A stretch of DNA of 35,216 nucleotides, taken from Purshia tridentata (lineage: Eukaryota > Streptophyta > Magnoliopsida > Rosales > Rosaceae). A model generated the notes under the pieces. That model made no database searches. It worked only from the letters and a program-made list of their open reading frames with translations, and had not been told where the DNA came from. The position numbers and the translations under genes were made by a program. The stretch covers positions 1 through 35,216 of the forward strand of contig QANT01001546.1 of NCBI GenBank assembly GCA_003254885.1, written 5' to 3'. Below are positions 1 to 11,500 of this stretch, piece after piece (the stretch's first letter is position 1; every line of letters begins with the position of its first letter).

Positions 1-420
1 AAAACAGGTTTCAAGTTGTAGTGGGTTTCTGTAGTAAGTTTCTGTAGTGAGTGACTTCAAATTGTGAGTCACTACAGTTTTTTAATTTTTACCAAACGCC
101 AAAACTGTTGTGAGTGACCTAGAATTGTCACTCACTACAGCTTTTGGGTGTTTCACTGCAATCCCAAACGGAGCCTAAGTCACTCACAACCATTTTTGTG
201 TTTAATATTGGAGGTCACTCATTACAGATGTTCACTACAGCTAATAACCTGCTTTTCAGAACCGTAGTGACTCACTATTTGAAGTCACTCACCATTTTAG
301 TAATTATAAAGCACCAATCAATTAGTATTTCTTTTTGTCCTAAGTGGTAAAGTCAAAAACACATGTATTTTTGAGTTACAAGATATATGATATGTCACTT
401 AGAATTCAAGGAGCCTTTGC
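1..420. repeat. TCACTCA/GTAGTGA motif cluster with a MITE-like end
   Basis: The first 300 bases hold about eight copies, in both orientations, of a short motif GTAGTGAGTGAC / GTCACTCACTACAG (near 48, 66, 111, 127, 179, 212, 264 and 281). The segment CCAAACGGAGCC at 164-175 followed by TAA looks like the terminal repeat of a Tourist/PIF-Harbinger type MITE whose other end would lie left of the window. No gene is visible; the 68-codon open frame at 144-350 is made of the repeat itself. The family assignment is an inference from the end sequence only. Confidence 0.4.
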
Positions 421-569
421 TCTTTTTTTTTTTCTTTTGATAAGTTTTGCTATCTTGTATAGCACTCCTCGAATATCTTAATTAAAGTATTGATGCAGTT
501 ATTAAATTTGTTAATCAAATCTCTTCATCACCACAAACCCAAAAGCCAAATTGCCAAGAACCAAATTGA

Positions 570-690
570 TCATGAAGCATAAAAAAAAAAAAAAAAAAAA
601 AGATGGACCGTATATTCATGACCAGATTNAAAAAAAAAAAAAAAAAAAAAAAGAAGGATGGACCGTATATTCATGACCAGATTAAAATCA
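570..690. repeat. Duplicated 28-bp segment separated by poly-A and an N
   Basis: The segment GATGGACCGTATATTCATGA... ending in CCAGATT occurs at about 602-628 and again at about 657-683. The copies are separated by an undetermined base (629) and a run of about 20 A, and the first copy is itself preceded by a run of about 20 A. This pattern is what a poorly closed assembly gap or a slipped homopolymer read produces. Confidence 0.7.
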
Positions 691-1430
691 CTTGGCATGT
701 ATATGTAATGGTCAACATATCCATTGAACCTGTAAAAATAAGTCTACCATATTCCCATTCATGAACATTTGAACAGGGTTTTCATGACTGCGTTGAACTT
801 TTAGATACATATATACGACCCAAATTTATGAAATAGTACTAACTAATCCAAATGATCATTGATTTGGTCTTCCTTCTTTGCACGTGTATGAGACTGAGAA
901 TTCAGAACTATATTCTTGCTTGACTCAACTGCATGTGTTTATCTAGGCTCCATGATTTTCCAAATTTTCTCTGAAAATGACCGATCCTTTGTTTTATTAT
1001 GGTAGTGGGTAATTGCTTTCAAAAAAACGAAAAAACAAACAATCAAATTTGACTTCACAATGACTAGAGAAATGAGATTAAGGGGGGGTCAACATGTGAA
1101 AAACTGTAAAATGATTGATGTGCGTGTTTCTTTTTCTATAAAACCTACAGCAATTAAGTTAATGAGGAAATAAATAGTTTGGAAAATGAGAAAATCCTTT
1201 TTGACTTTTTTCACTATTATATTCACTAGATCCCATCTTCTAGTTCTTGCCTGCCTTTTTTCGTTTTTTCGGTTGGAGGTGTAGAATTGGACTGGGCTGG
1301 GCTTCTGGTTATAGCCAATAGGAATGCTTTCTTTGTTGTTGTTAGTTGTGTTGGGTTGCCCTGGTTCCTTGTTGTTGGGCCTCCCAGTCTAATAATTGTT
1401 GTTGGGCCTCCCATTAGATCGATTACTTCA
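690..1430. other. Intergenic, no gene seen
   Basis: AT-rich DNA with many stop codons in all frames. The only longer frame (1226-1414 on the minus strand) is low-complexity, runs over GTTGTTGGGCCTCCCA repeats at 1370-1413 and resembles no protein I know. Confidence 0.5.
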
Positions 1431-1620
1431 CCATTTTATCTTAAGCTAACTTGACCATCGGAGATCACTTTACTTATAACACACCGGTGCCCAAGTGACC
1501 CCGACATCAACTCCTTATGTTTGCAGGGTTCACGAACGGGTTCTTGCCTTGAACTGCGCAAAGTCTCCCGAGGTCTTGACCCTGCTAATCCAATTCTGTG
1601 TAACAATAGAAATGATCACA
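1430..1620 (+). mobile_element. Possible LTR fragment (gypsy-like)
   Basis: The stretch containing TTGACCATCGGAGATCACTT, ACACCGGTGCCCAAGTG and TTTGCAGGGTTCACG resembles the U5 part of Ty3/gypsy LTRs commonly seen in dicot genomes. No primer binding site, polypurine tract or coding remnant was found beside it, so at most it is a relic. The resemblance is from memory of the motif style, not from an alignment. Confidence 0.25.
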
Positions 1621-2316
1621 TATTACTTTTGGATTTTTATTTTGTTTGTGTTTGTCTATTAGCTAAAACTGATTTTACCCTTCAACTTTCCAAGTTTAAC
1701 ATAAAGATTTATCAACCTTCACTATTGCTAGATCGACTTAAACATACTATTGTATTTCAATACTATCCCATACACTGCCACTATACCTTTGTTTTAAAAT
1801 CCCACTCAATAACATTTGAGTAACTTAGATTAGTATACACACGTTTTAGGCTTTTAGCTACCCATATTGAATCTCCTCTATTGTAAATTACCTAAATTTT
1901 CAAGTCACTTACCCCTTGCTTAGGAGGGTTGTCATCCAGTTATTAATATTTGGTTTTTGAATACAAGCACTGTGCTATTAATTTGCATTAATCTCGAATT
2001 TCTTGTTCGAGTAGCAAGAGTACTATAGCATGTGCCTACTACATATTAAGGTGTACAATATTGTCATATCCTATTCATAGGAGATTTGGATCAGAATTCA
2101 GAATCTTGTAAGCAGTCTGCACTCTAGTCTCTACTCATTTGGCAGGTACGTGCAGCAATACATACAGGAAGCTTAATCACTACCGCTAACAAAAGCCAAC
2201 CAAAAGTCCCAAAAAAAAAGAAAATCATATAATATGGAATTCAACTTCAGACCCCAAACCCTTTACACGTTTCCCGAGCCTATTGGATCAAACTTTCCAA
2301 TAATGAAATTCTCATA
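1621..2316. other. Intergenic, no gene seen
   Basis: AT-rich sequence without a supported open frame, RNA gene or repeat structure. Confidence 0.5.
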
Positions 2317-2734
2317 TATTAAGTTGGACAATGCTTGGGTCCTCAAGCTTGAGGACCAACCTTGTCCTCAAGTTCACCAAAAATCATAATTCGGTCATGC
2401 CAGCTCAAAATCAAAACCGTTCAATTTTTAGATCATCTAATAAAGATCATTTCTGGAAAAAATCAATTCAATTGAAAATCGTTTGATTATATAACTGTTA
2501 ACAAATAGATACATGGTTTGGTCTTTTAACTATGACCTTATATTTATTCGTTAACAATTTATAACCAAATGATTTCCGATTGAGTTGATTTTTTGTAGAG
2601 ATGATCTTTATTAGGTCATCTAAAAATTGAACGGTTCCGATTTTGAATCAGCACAGCGAAATTATGACTTTTGGCGGGCTTGAGGACAAGGTTGGTCCTC
2701 AAGCTTGAGGACCCAAGCATTTTTCTATTAAGTT
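2317..2734. mobile_element. Fold-back Mutator-type MITE with 9-bp target duplication
   Basis: The element spans 2326-2725 (400 bp) and is flanked by a perfect direct repeat TATTAAGTT (2317-2325 and 2726-2734). A 9-bp target duplication is the hallmark of the Mutator superfamily. Almost the whole element is one long imperfect inverted repeat, with arms of about 195 bp meeting near 2525; the outer 40 bp of each arm (AATGCTTGGGTCCTCAAGCT inward) are nearly identical. Each arm also carries its own small palindrome CCTCAAGCTTGAGG. It encodes no protein and sits about 400 bp upstream of the CIPK start codon. RNA read through it would fold into a long hairpin. Confidence 0.85.
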
Positions 2735-3128
2735 CTATATTAAGTTCTACCCATTCTGCTAGCATGCATGATTCATGCACTTTGTAGCTCCTTAATCCAG
2801 ACCCATAAAAGGCCAAAAATCAATAACAAAGCAAAATTGAAGTTTTGCACCCATTTTGGCATTTTCATATTATTATTAAAGTGTTTCCTTTTTTCTCTCT
2901 TTTTTATTTTGACCTCGAAGGGCTCGAACCAAATTAAAAATCCTATCCACCACCCTTTGCAATTATCCAACACCAACCACTCATTATTGCCGGCCATCTT
3001 GCACAGTTTCCCACTTTTTTCGTTTTGTGAATTTTCAGCGGAAAATTAATCCACCATTTTCTAAACAAAAACGTTTCTTCCCCCGAAATTGGTTTATCAA
3101 ATTCTTTAAGAAATTTAAAGTTTGACAT
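2735..3128 (+). promoter_or_regulatory. CIPK upstream region and 5' leader
   Basis: This stretch lies between the MITE and the kinase start codon. It contains a TATA-like CCATAAAAGG near 2802, pyrimidine-rich tracts (2881-2910) and an A/T-rich leader ending ACATATGGAG at the start codon. Neither the transcription start nor any protein-binding site can be fixed from sequence alone. Confidence 0.35.
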
Positions 3129-4460
3129 ATGGAGGAAAAAGAGCAACAACACAAGAACAAGAAGAAGAAGCCGAATTCTGCAGAAAACATTCTGTTGAAC
3201 AAGTACACGATGGGGAAACTCCTTGGCCAAGGCACCTTCGCGAAGGTGTACCACGGGCGAAACATCGCGAGCAATGAAAGCGTGGCCATCAAAGTTATTA
3301 ACAAAGAGCACATCAGGAAAGAAGGCCTGATAGAGCAGATCAAGCGCGAGATCTCCATCATGCACTTAGTTCGCCACCCCCACATAGTCCAACTCAAGGA
3401 GGTCATGGCCACCAAGTCCAAGATCTTCTTCGTCATGGAACACGTCAAAGGTGGCGAGCTCTTCGCCAAAATCGCAAGAGGAAAGCTCAAAGAAGACGTC
3501 GCCAGAAACTACTTCCGCCAGCTCGTCAGCGCCGTCGACTTCTGCCACAGCCGCGGTGTCTCCCACCGCGACCTTAAGCCCGAAAATCTCCTCCTTGACG
3601 AAAATGGGGACTTAAAAGTCTCCGATTTTGGCCTCTCGGCTTTGCCCGAGCAGCATTGGAGTGATGGCATGCTGCACACGCAATGCGGGACTCCGGCTTA
3701 CGTGGCTCCCGAGGTTCTCAGGAAGAAAGGCTACGACGGGGCCAAGGCAGATATTTGGTCGTGCGGCGTCGTTTTGTTCGTGTTTCTCTCCGGGTTTCTG
3801 CCGTTTCGGGACGAGAACGTCATGCTGACTTATCGGAAGGTTTTCAAGGCAGAGTACGAGTTTCCGCCGTGGATTTCGGGGGACGCCAGGCGGTTGATTT
3901 CGAAGCTTCTGGTTGTCGATCCGGGGAAGAGGATTTCATTCTTTGAAATCATGAGAGACCCTTGGTTTCAAAAGGGTAATTCCAGTTTCGTCAAGCCACT
4001 TGAAGAAGAAGAAGAACAAAGTAGTTCCTCATCAACGTCGTCTCCACCATTTTTCAATGCGTTCGAGTTAATTTCCTCAATGTCGTCCGGGTTCGATTTG
4101 TCCAACATGTTCGAGAGCAAGAGAAGGCCCGGGTCGATGTTCACGTCCAAGATCTCGGCGGCGGCGATCATGGAAAAGCTGCAGCTTGTAGCGGAGGGGT
4201 TGAACTTCAGGGTGGTGGGCGACAAGGAGTTCAAGGTCAAATTGCAGGGAAAGGAGGAGGGGAGGAAAGGGAAGCTGGCAGTGTCGGCGGAGTTGTTTCA
4301 GGTGGCGGAGGAGGTGGCGGTGGTGGAGTTTTCCAAGCTGGCCGGCGACACTCTTGAGTACACCAAGTTTTGTGAGGAGGATGTGAGACCTGCGCTTAAG
4401 GACATTGTTTGGACTTGGCAAGGTGAACAAATTGGTAACTGCCCGCCAAAAAGAGTTTAA
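3129..4460 (+). CDS. CIPK5: CBL-interacting serine/threonine protein kinase, CIPK5/CIPK25-like
   Basis: Intact 443-residue SnRK3/CIPK kinase with no introns, as expected for the intron-poor CIPK clade. The N-terminal kinase domain (about 26-280) has the glycine loop GQGTFAKVY (33-41), the ATP lysine in VAIK (K55), HRDLKPEN (catalytic D148), DFG (166-168) and APE (193-195). An acidic/serine linker (291-307) leads to the NAF/FISL motif [20 protein letters not shown] (309-328), which binds calcineurin B-like (CBL) calcium sensors and relieves autoinhibition, then a C-terminal phosphatase-interaction region (about 335-395) and the closing segment [10 protein letters not shown]. CIPKs work in the cytosol or at membranes with a CBL partner and phosphorylate transporters and channels. 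The start is the first ATG in frame and gives a normal family length. The exact orthologue (CIPK5 versus CIPK25) is uncertain. The fold-back MITE upstream could affect expression. Confidence 0.95.
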   Translation: MEEKEQQHKNKKKKPNSAENILLNKYTMGKLLGQGTFAKVYHGRNIASNESVAIKVINKEHIRKEGLIEQIKREISIMHLVRHPHIVQLKEVMATKSKIFFVMEHVKGGELFAKIARGKLKEDVARNYFRQLVSAVDFCHSRGVSHRDLKPENLLLDENGDLKVSDFGLSALPEQHWSDGMLHTQCGTPAYVAPEVLRKKGYDGAKADIWSCGVVLFVFLSGFLPFRDENVMLTYRKVFKAEYEFPPWISGDARRLISKLLVVDPGKRISFFEIMRDPWFQKGNSSFVKPLEEEEEQSSSSSTSSPPFFNAFELISSMSSGFDLSNMFESKRRPGSMFTSKISAAAIMEKLQLVAEGLNFRVVGDKEFKVKLQGKEEGRKGKLAVSAELFQVAEEVAVVEFSKLAGDTLEYTKFCEEDVRPALKDIVWTWQGEQIGNCPPKRV

Positions 4461-6082
4461 AATCATAACTGTCATCAACGGTAATTAGGGTATATATTTG
4501 TACATTGTGGTGCAATATTTTTGGTTATTATGTTCTATATATTGCAAGAATTTTGGTCCTAGCTGTTAATTTTGCTTTTCAAAACTTCAAATGCATTAGG
4601 TGTCTGACCCCAAAAAAAAGGGTTAGATGTACAAAAATTCTATGATACAGATAATAGACACATCTAATATACAAACACATATTTAACTTATTTAACCCTT
4701 AGATATTAACGGGTTCAATTTATCCCTAACGCTTTTGTCCCTCAAATGCATATATAAATGGGATAAGTTATAGGCCCTTGTGGTGGCTCAGAAGTTAAGT
4801 GAGATTGGAGTAATGAGTTGCTTAATCTACGCTCCAAATTGATAGTTTGCTAATTGAGCTCATTCCAGCTCTAAATTTTCTTTAAAATAGATCCCAAAAG
4901 ATGTTATGCACAGTTCAGATTTAGCTAAGCCCAGCCCAAATAGCCAGACAATGTTTGGGTGAGTTGCCCAACTGCCCAAGTCTACACACAGCCCAAGCTA
5001 AACTTAATTTGACCTTAAATTTTCAACTCAGTTTTATATCTTTCTCTTCGGTGAGGAGTGGGAACTCCAACCGAATTATAATTATTGGGACTCCTAATTT
5101 TATGTCAATAAAAAAATAAAAATGGAGAGGAAAATCTCACGATTTTTTTCACCAAATTACAAATTATCCTCGAACATGTCAGCGAAGTAATAGTTAAAAA
5201 GGTTATGGCCAACACTCATAGGTTATTGGGCCTATGGCTGGTGATGGTTGAACGGGTGATGCTTTCCTACTCTTTCTTGCTGAGTTGACTATTTTAAGAT
5301 AAATTTTGTTAATTTTTCTTATTTTTTACCATTCTAGAATCACTCACCACCATCCTTCACCACCACCACCGCCACCACCGCCACCACCACCCCTCTTTAA
5401 ACTGCCGGCAACCTTGCCAGCGGCGGCTTAGAGTGGGATTGTGGTGGTAGTGAATCAAGTTGGCACAGGATAGATTGGGTTCGGTATGGGTGGTGAGGGA
5501 TGACAGTGGGTGGTTCATAAAGGCCAAAGAAGAATTATTAAAAAAAATTGTGTTGGGATGCTCAACTCAGTAGAATAGAGCGGTACATATAGCCCCTCTC
5601 AACATAAAATATATAATAAGATGAAAGTATATTAACAATACTCTTTATTTTTTCATTCAAAAAAGAAGAATATATTGAGATTGAAAACCTTGCAAGTTAA
5701 GGAGTTAAATTTCGACAATATCGCTGAAATTTTCGTTTTTGGAGGGTGTCGAGAGGAAATCACCATCCCATATAATTTTCGTTTAAATTTCAAACATTTC
5801 GGTGAAATTTCAGAAAAACCCTAAATTTGGGCAAATATGGACTGTGATTATGGTGGACAAGAAGCTGAGGCTGGATATTCACTTTTTGGTGGGTTTCGGG
5901 GGCAGGGGTTGGGAGATTGAGATGAAAGATGAGATGAGGAGGAGGGTGGAGAGAGAAGAGAGAAAAGAGATCTAGAGCAGCATGGGGGAAGTGGGATCTA
6001 GGGATGGGAAGAAATGAGGGAAAAAAAAAGAGAGGCAAGCCTAGCAGCCTACAAGGGAATTTTGGGAAAGGTGGAAGAGAAA
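4461..6082. other. Intergenic, low-complexity tracts only
   Basis: It holds the CIPK 3' flank, a (CCACCA)-rich stretch at about 5348-5392, an A/G-rich tract at 5920-6030, and ATTTCG-type short repeats in both orientations at about 5705-5815. The minus-strand open frame at 5790-6098 is low-complexity (Pro/Phe/His) and is not supported as a gene. Confidence 0.5.
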
Positions 6083-7113
6083 CTAAGGCTATCCACATCC
6101 ATGAGAGTGAGTGTGAGAGTGAAAGTGTAAAATAGATCTCAAAAGTTGATTAATGGGCCGGAATGTTGAGAGTGAGAGTGATTGAGGGTAAAATTTGGGA
6201 GTGATCCATGAAAGGATTGGGAGTGAGAGCGAAAAATTGTGTGGGCCCTAGCCATGTGCGTGAAAAGAGGGCTGGGAAACTGGCTGTGGCAAAAGGACGA
6301 ACCTGCCCTTCGTCAAAAATCATTGTGTGTTGGGCTTTGGTGGAATTGAAGAGAATAGCAGGGCTAAACTTGTCAAAAGCCAGCGGTAAGAAAAAGTAGC
6401 CAACAGGCTACTGTAGTCATGTCAGTCAGAGGCTACACTTGAGGTCACGCGTGTGAGCAACACTTACGGTCCAGATAATTGGACCGCTGCACACAACGGT
6501 CCAGATTATCTGACCGTTCTATTTATAAAAAAAAAAATCGCAGCCTAGGCTGGCGCGATTTGGGTCATTTGTTTGATGTTACCGTTGGTGATCAAAGGTT
6601 AAGATTATATTACAGTTATAATTAAATTAAAAGCTGGCGCGATTTGGGCCATCTGTTTGATGTTACCATTGATGATCAACGGTTAAGATTATATTACAGT
6701 TATAATTAAATTAAAAAATAGAATAAAAACGAAAAAAAATCCTGAAAAATTTAAGAAAATTCAGAAAAAATTATCAAAAAAATTTAGAATTTATAAATTA
6801 TTAAATTAAATTATAAATCTAAATGTATTCAATATTGATCTCATATTAAAGATCTCATTAAAATAATACTAATGGTATATTTTTTATAAATATTTAAATG
6901 ATAAATTGCTACTTAACTATCACTTAATCTAAATTATGCTTATTTTAAATAAATACAACTGTATTACTCTCAGCTATTACTATCAGCACCACTGCAGCTT
7001 CAGTATTTATTACTATCACTCTCAGGTCACAAAATCACTTTTCAGGCCAGAAAATCACTTTTCAGACTATGTTTCACTATCACTCTCACTCGTGGCACTG
7101 TGGAAAGCCTTAG
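6083..7113. mobile_element. Non-autonomous terminal-inverted-repeat element
   Basis: The left end CTAAGGCTATCCACATCC (from 6083) matches the inverted right end (CTAAGGCTTTCCACAGTG read inward from 7113). Both ends continue into GAGTGAGAGTG-rich subterminal repeats: GTGAGAGTGAAAGTG at the left, CACTATCACTCTCACTC at the right. No transposase is encoded. If the element proper starts at GGCT, the adjoining TAA/TTA trinucleotides would fit a decayed PIF/Harbinger TWA target duplication, but the two are not identical, so the superfamily is open. It contains an 84-bp tandem duplication. Confidence 0.6.
6549..6716. repeat. 84-bp tandem duplication
   Basis: GCTGGCGCGATTTGGGTCAT... (6549-6632) is repeated directly at 6633-6716 with only a few substitutions. 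It lies inside the 6083-7113 element. Confidence 0.85.
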
Positions 7114-8543
7114 GGGTATATTTGAAAATTAAATTGGGTATAATAAGAAAAAACATAAAACATAAAGTGGATGTTGGGTGTAGTGAAGAAGTTAGGTAAA
7201 AAAAGAAAATTGTTAGGTATGTCTAGAATTTTCCTTTTGTTTTTAGTCTAATAAATTACTAAATATTGAGATAATGGTCTTTTGACCCTGTTTAGATATG
7301 TGGTGTCTGGAGCTATTGTAAGATTTGTGATTATCTAGTTGAGAAAAAGGAGGTTTAAAACTGTTAGGTGTTCTTATCCTTTAATTTTTTTCTTTTTTAA
7401 GGCCATAAAAAATTAATTGAAGTACATTGGAATTGTGTCCTTCATTAAATATCTAGTTTTTGAGAAAATCATATCGGTAATTGTCTTCTCTACCCTGAGG
7501 ACATATTAGAAGCTGACTATTGAATATTTGATGTTAATTTGATGTTAATTTTGTCTCCTTTTTGGGGTGCTCTGTTGCGTGTTTGTTTGTTCTTAGTGTT
7601 GTCACCACCAGTTTGCTTTCTCTTGTTGCCTTGAGTTTTTTATTCTTGGCTGTGTAGACTGCGTTTGTACAGAGCATTTGCCTCTTGTTAGTTAATATTC
7701 TTGTTTGTTTATCAAATAAAATAAAAAAGATCTTTAAAACTACATGAATTTATATAAGATATATAATCATTATTGAATTGATTTTGTAAATCCTGAAAAA
7801 AATAACTAGTCCACTCATTGTATTAAATCCTTAAAAAATACCAATACTGATAACAAATCCAATTTCTATATTTGTCTTCTCATAGTCAATGTTTTTATTT
7901 TTTGTTAGAGCATTAATTTTTAATCTGATATTATATTACAGGCTAAAAGATTATCTTAGATTTCTACTATTAAAACATCAAACTAGACATGATCACACAA
8001 CAGGTTGTTGTGACAATCACAAAGAAAAGGCACAAGAAAAGGGGCAGCCCACTCAATGCTTCACCATGATGTTTATATATAAAGATGTACCCTACCCTTT
8101 CACAAGTACATGATACTAACCTATACAACTTTGGGTAACAATTTTTACTTTGCCTGGCATTGCAGATGCTCAAAAAGATCCTGCATATTTTACAGTTGAT
8201 TCAGTATAAGAGATGGTTCTTTTTGAAAATTCTGCAAGCTAAGGTATGCTTCAGCTGGTGTCACTACCTCCAGAAGGTTTTTCCCTTGAGAAAGAACATC
8301 CTGAAATTATGACATCACAAATGTAGAAGCGAGATGAGAGGCCTGCCACCTTTTGGCTTTGACCTGCAATCATCTCCTGAAACACTTTTTCATGTGTTGT
8401 TGCTTAACGAACCTGTTCTGTCAAACTTTTCACATGGACACTCTTACCATCCTCGTGGAAACAAAAATGGGTATGGGACATCATTATGTTGTGGTGTTTT
8501 TGTATGCCTTGCAAATTTTCTTTTGTATAGTGGAAATGAACCA
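7114..8543. other. Intergenic and 3' flank of the DUF7036 gene; possible LINE tail
   Basis: About 7540-7735 reads like the 3' end of a plant LINE on the plus strand: T/G-rich text ending GTTTGTTTATCAAATAAAAT and A-rich sequence. No reverse transcriptase is attached. The rest, up to 8543, is probably the 3' untranslated region and flank of the minus-strand gene next door. Open frames at 7889-8113 and 8334-8568 resemble no protein family I know. Confidence 0.35.
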
Positions 8544-11500
8544 TCAAAGTAACCACCAAAGGAGATGAAAGATGAAGAGTCCAGAAAATTCCAATAACCA
8601 GATCTCCTTGTAGAAAGATCTCACTGCTAAAGCTGCAGAAAGCACGCATCATGTGGTTAACTTGCATGTAACAGAATAAATATCAAGTAACGTGACATTC
8701 AAAGCTAGGCAAATAGTATATGAAATTATGTAGGCACAGGGGCAAAAGACAATGTCCACATATGTATCAAAAGGAACATTTGCTTGTCTTGTCTTTTGTC
8801 TATAACCCCACTGTAAAATTGTGCAATCATGTTTCCTTGGTCTATAAGAAGCTTAACTTCTAGTAACCTGCATTAGGAACGCAGGGCACATTTTCTACTC
8901 TATCAAAACCATGGTATCAGAAGTCTCTTAGATGACAACTGAAGGCACTTCATCTACATAGGGGCCTATTTCTATTAGAACGAACTTATTTCCTAAATGG
9001 AAAAATGATCAATAAGAGATGCTTAATTTGTAATTAACGAAGCACAGAATCACTATTTCCCATCAACCTGAACTCTGAGCCTGCATTTCTACAGGAATAA
9101 CTAACACTGCCAAAACTATTATTAACAAATAAAACAAAATAAAAATAAAAACCACATAATGTCACAAACTATACATGACAGATAGAAGCAGGAGAAAAAA
9201 AATTAAATCTTATTAATTGTAACTTACATGATGGGGGTGGGGCAGGTGAAGGAGACATCAAGTCTTTTGCACTTCCCTTGTTGCCTGGACTGGAAGCATA
9301 GGGCACTACAGGCGCAGGTGAGACATGAGGAGACAATTGAGATGAGGGACTCATAGACGGTGGGTAAGGGGAAGCAGTAGGTGCATATGTGGGAGGAACA
9401 GTAGGGTTCAAACGAGAAGTTGGTGAGGAGCTTGGAGGAATTCTAGAACGATGGTATGGACATGGCTCACGAGGTACCTTGGATGGTGCTGGTGGGAGAT
9501 GATGAACGTCAGGTGAGGGTGCTGGAGAGTAAATTGGAGGATCAGAATATGGAGAAATTGATGGTTCTGGAGATGGAGCAGGAGAAGGAGTTGGAGGGGT
9601 CGCAGAAAGTGTACCCTTCAGATAAGAAGATAAACTGATACTTTTAACTTTACCAAAGACTGAGTTATCAAGGCCTAGATTTTTTGCGGGAGAGCCTGTG
9701 ATTGTTTGAGCCAATTGCTTCAATCTCTGCGGCAGAAGGCCGCCAAAATCAGACAGGAGAGAAGCTTGAACTACAACTGGGGCAATCATAGTTGAACCCA
9801 TTTTGTTTGTTATTTGCAAAAAGACATTCTGCATGAAGAGGAAAAATGAAGTTATTTATCATTCAAAATACAATGTAAAGTTGGGAATATCAACCAGTAC
9901 TAGATTGTTATGCTGATACTTTAGGTCCTTAATAACTAAGAAAAATCCATATGGGCATTTCAGTCTGAAGCATACCCAGTTGTTTATACATTTATCTTTT
10001 TAAATCTTCTAGAAGAAAAGTCTAAGACTTATGTGGCTACCTTTCTGGTGTCTTTGTTTCCTTAAGTGTTGAATATTATGCTTTCTATTGCATAGCTGAA
10101 AACAATTCTTGCACAGGTATATGGTACGAAACTTAGCTACTAATATAAATGTTTGGATTCAAAATGTTGGCTTCCATCATGTTAGAATATAAAATAATTG
10201 TGGGCCACATTCTAACAGCTTAAGCTTTTGGAAATAGTGATAAACCAACAAACCTTAATACATCAAAAGCCCAAAACTTGATGCCCAAAGAGAAATGTGC
10301 AAAAAGTAACTGGAATAGGTGTTATACCTCATAAGACCGTAGATGCAGTCCAAACTCCAACTGCTCCTTTAACTGACCAAAATTGTCCACTATTTCAGAT
10401 ATTGAATTATTGAGAGTAAAATTAAATAGAATCTGGGGCATCTGCCAGATCGGAGCAGATTGCCCAGGAATCACAGTGATTCCCCCAGGATACTTCAGAA
10501 TCTCAAACTTAGCCGGGTGCCCGAAGATTGATGTTGTCAATGTAAGATTCGATTGCTTAAGGAAAAGCTCCAATAAAGATGACCTCAGTACGCTTAAGGA
10601 CACTGGAATAATTGGAGCATTTATAGGGTCGGAAAGAACACCAAACACCACATCAGTCCAGTTAGATGCACCAAATTGGTGCATGGACAAGATAGCCACC
10701 TGTGACAATATGCAGGCTTTAGTTTGATTCTTCAGTTTTTAAGAAGGCAATATGATATGGAACATAATGGAAAAAGCTTGAAATTGCACCTTTGTATATG
10801 GGACACCTATTTCCCCATTGATATCATATTCTAATCTCCTGATGTGGGGAACAAGCTCCGAAACTGGCTTTTCCAGTCTGAAGTATGCCTGAACTGTGGC
10901 TGGAAAAAGATAAAGGAACAAATAAGCATCTAACTATTTACTTCTATGAGCACAAGTAAAAATAAAAAGGTCAAAGTCTTAAAGAGCTTGCATGCCGACT
11001 CCAAACCAACAAAAATGCTATTGGAAATCAAACCTCATCAAAGCTCTAGTTAATCTTTGAACTTCTAAAATACACTAAATGATCTCAATCTTATCTTTGG
11101 GCCAGTGCAAAGGGTTGTTCTAGTATGGAAGGTACATAAAAAATACTTAAACGGATCCATCTTAAGTCAGAAGCAATTATCTCCAACAATATTAGCAAAC
11201 TGGTCCAATATTACCATAATCACATATTATATGCCCTGAAATATTAATATAATTATATACTTTTTTATCAGAATATATAAAAAAATATTCCCGTCAGAAC
11301 TAATATAATCATGATATATGGTCCAACATTTCCTATCAAAAAATAATGCATGTATAGAATCCAGTCTTAGCACCAAGGAGTCATTAGGAGTTTGTTGACT
11401 TTTGGAGTTCCTTAAGGTAAATTCAGTGAGCTTCAGGTTTGTATCCCACTCACAACATAGGAGTTGTCTTAGACCTCTTAACCACCCAATTTAGAAGTTG

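Noticed and set aside
2943..4478. Several open frames on the minus strand (and other plus frames at 3628-3946) over the CIPK gene
   Set aside because: They are shadows of the conserved kinase reading frame; none resembles a protein family.
5790..6098. 102-codon minus-strand frame
   Set aside because: Low-complexity Pro/Phe/His composition over an A/G-rich tract, no introns or homologous motif.
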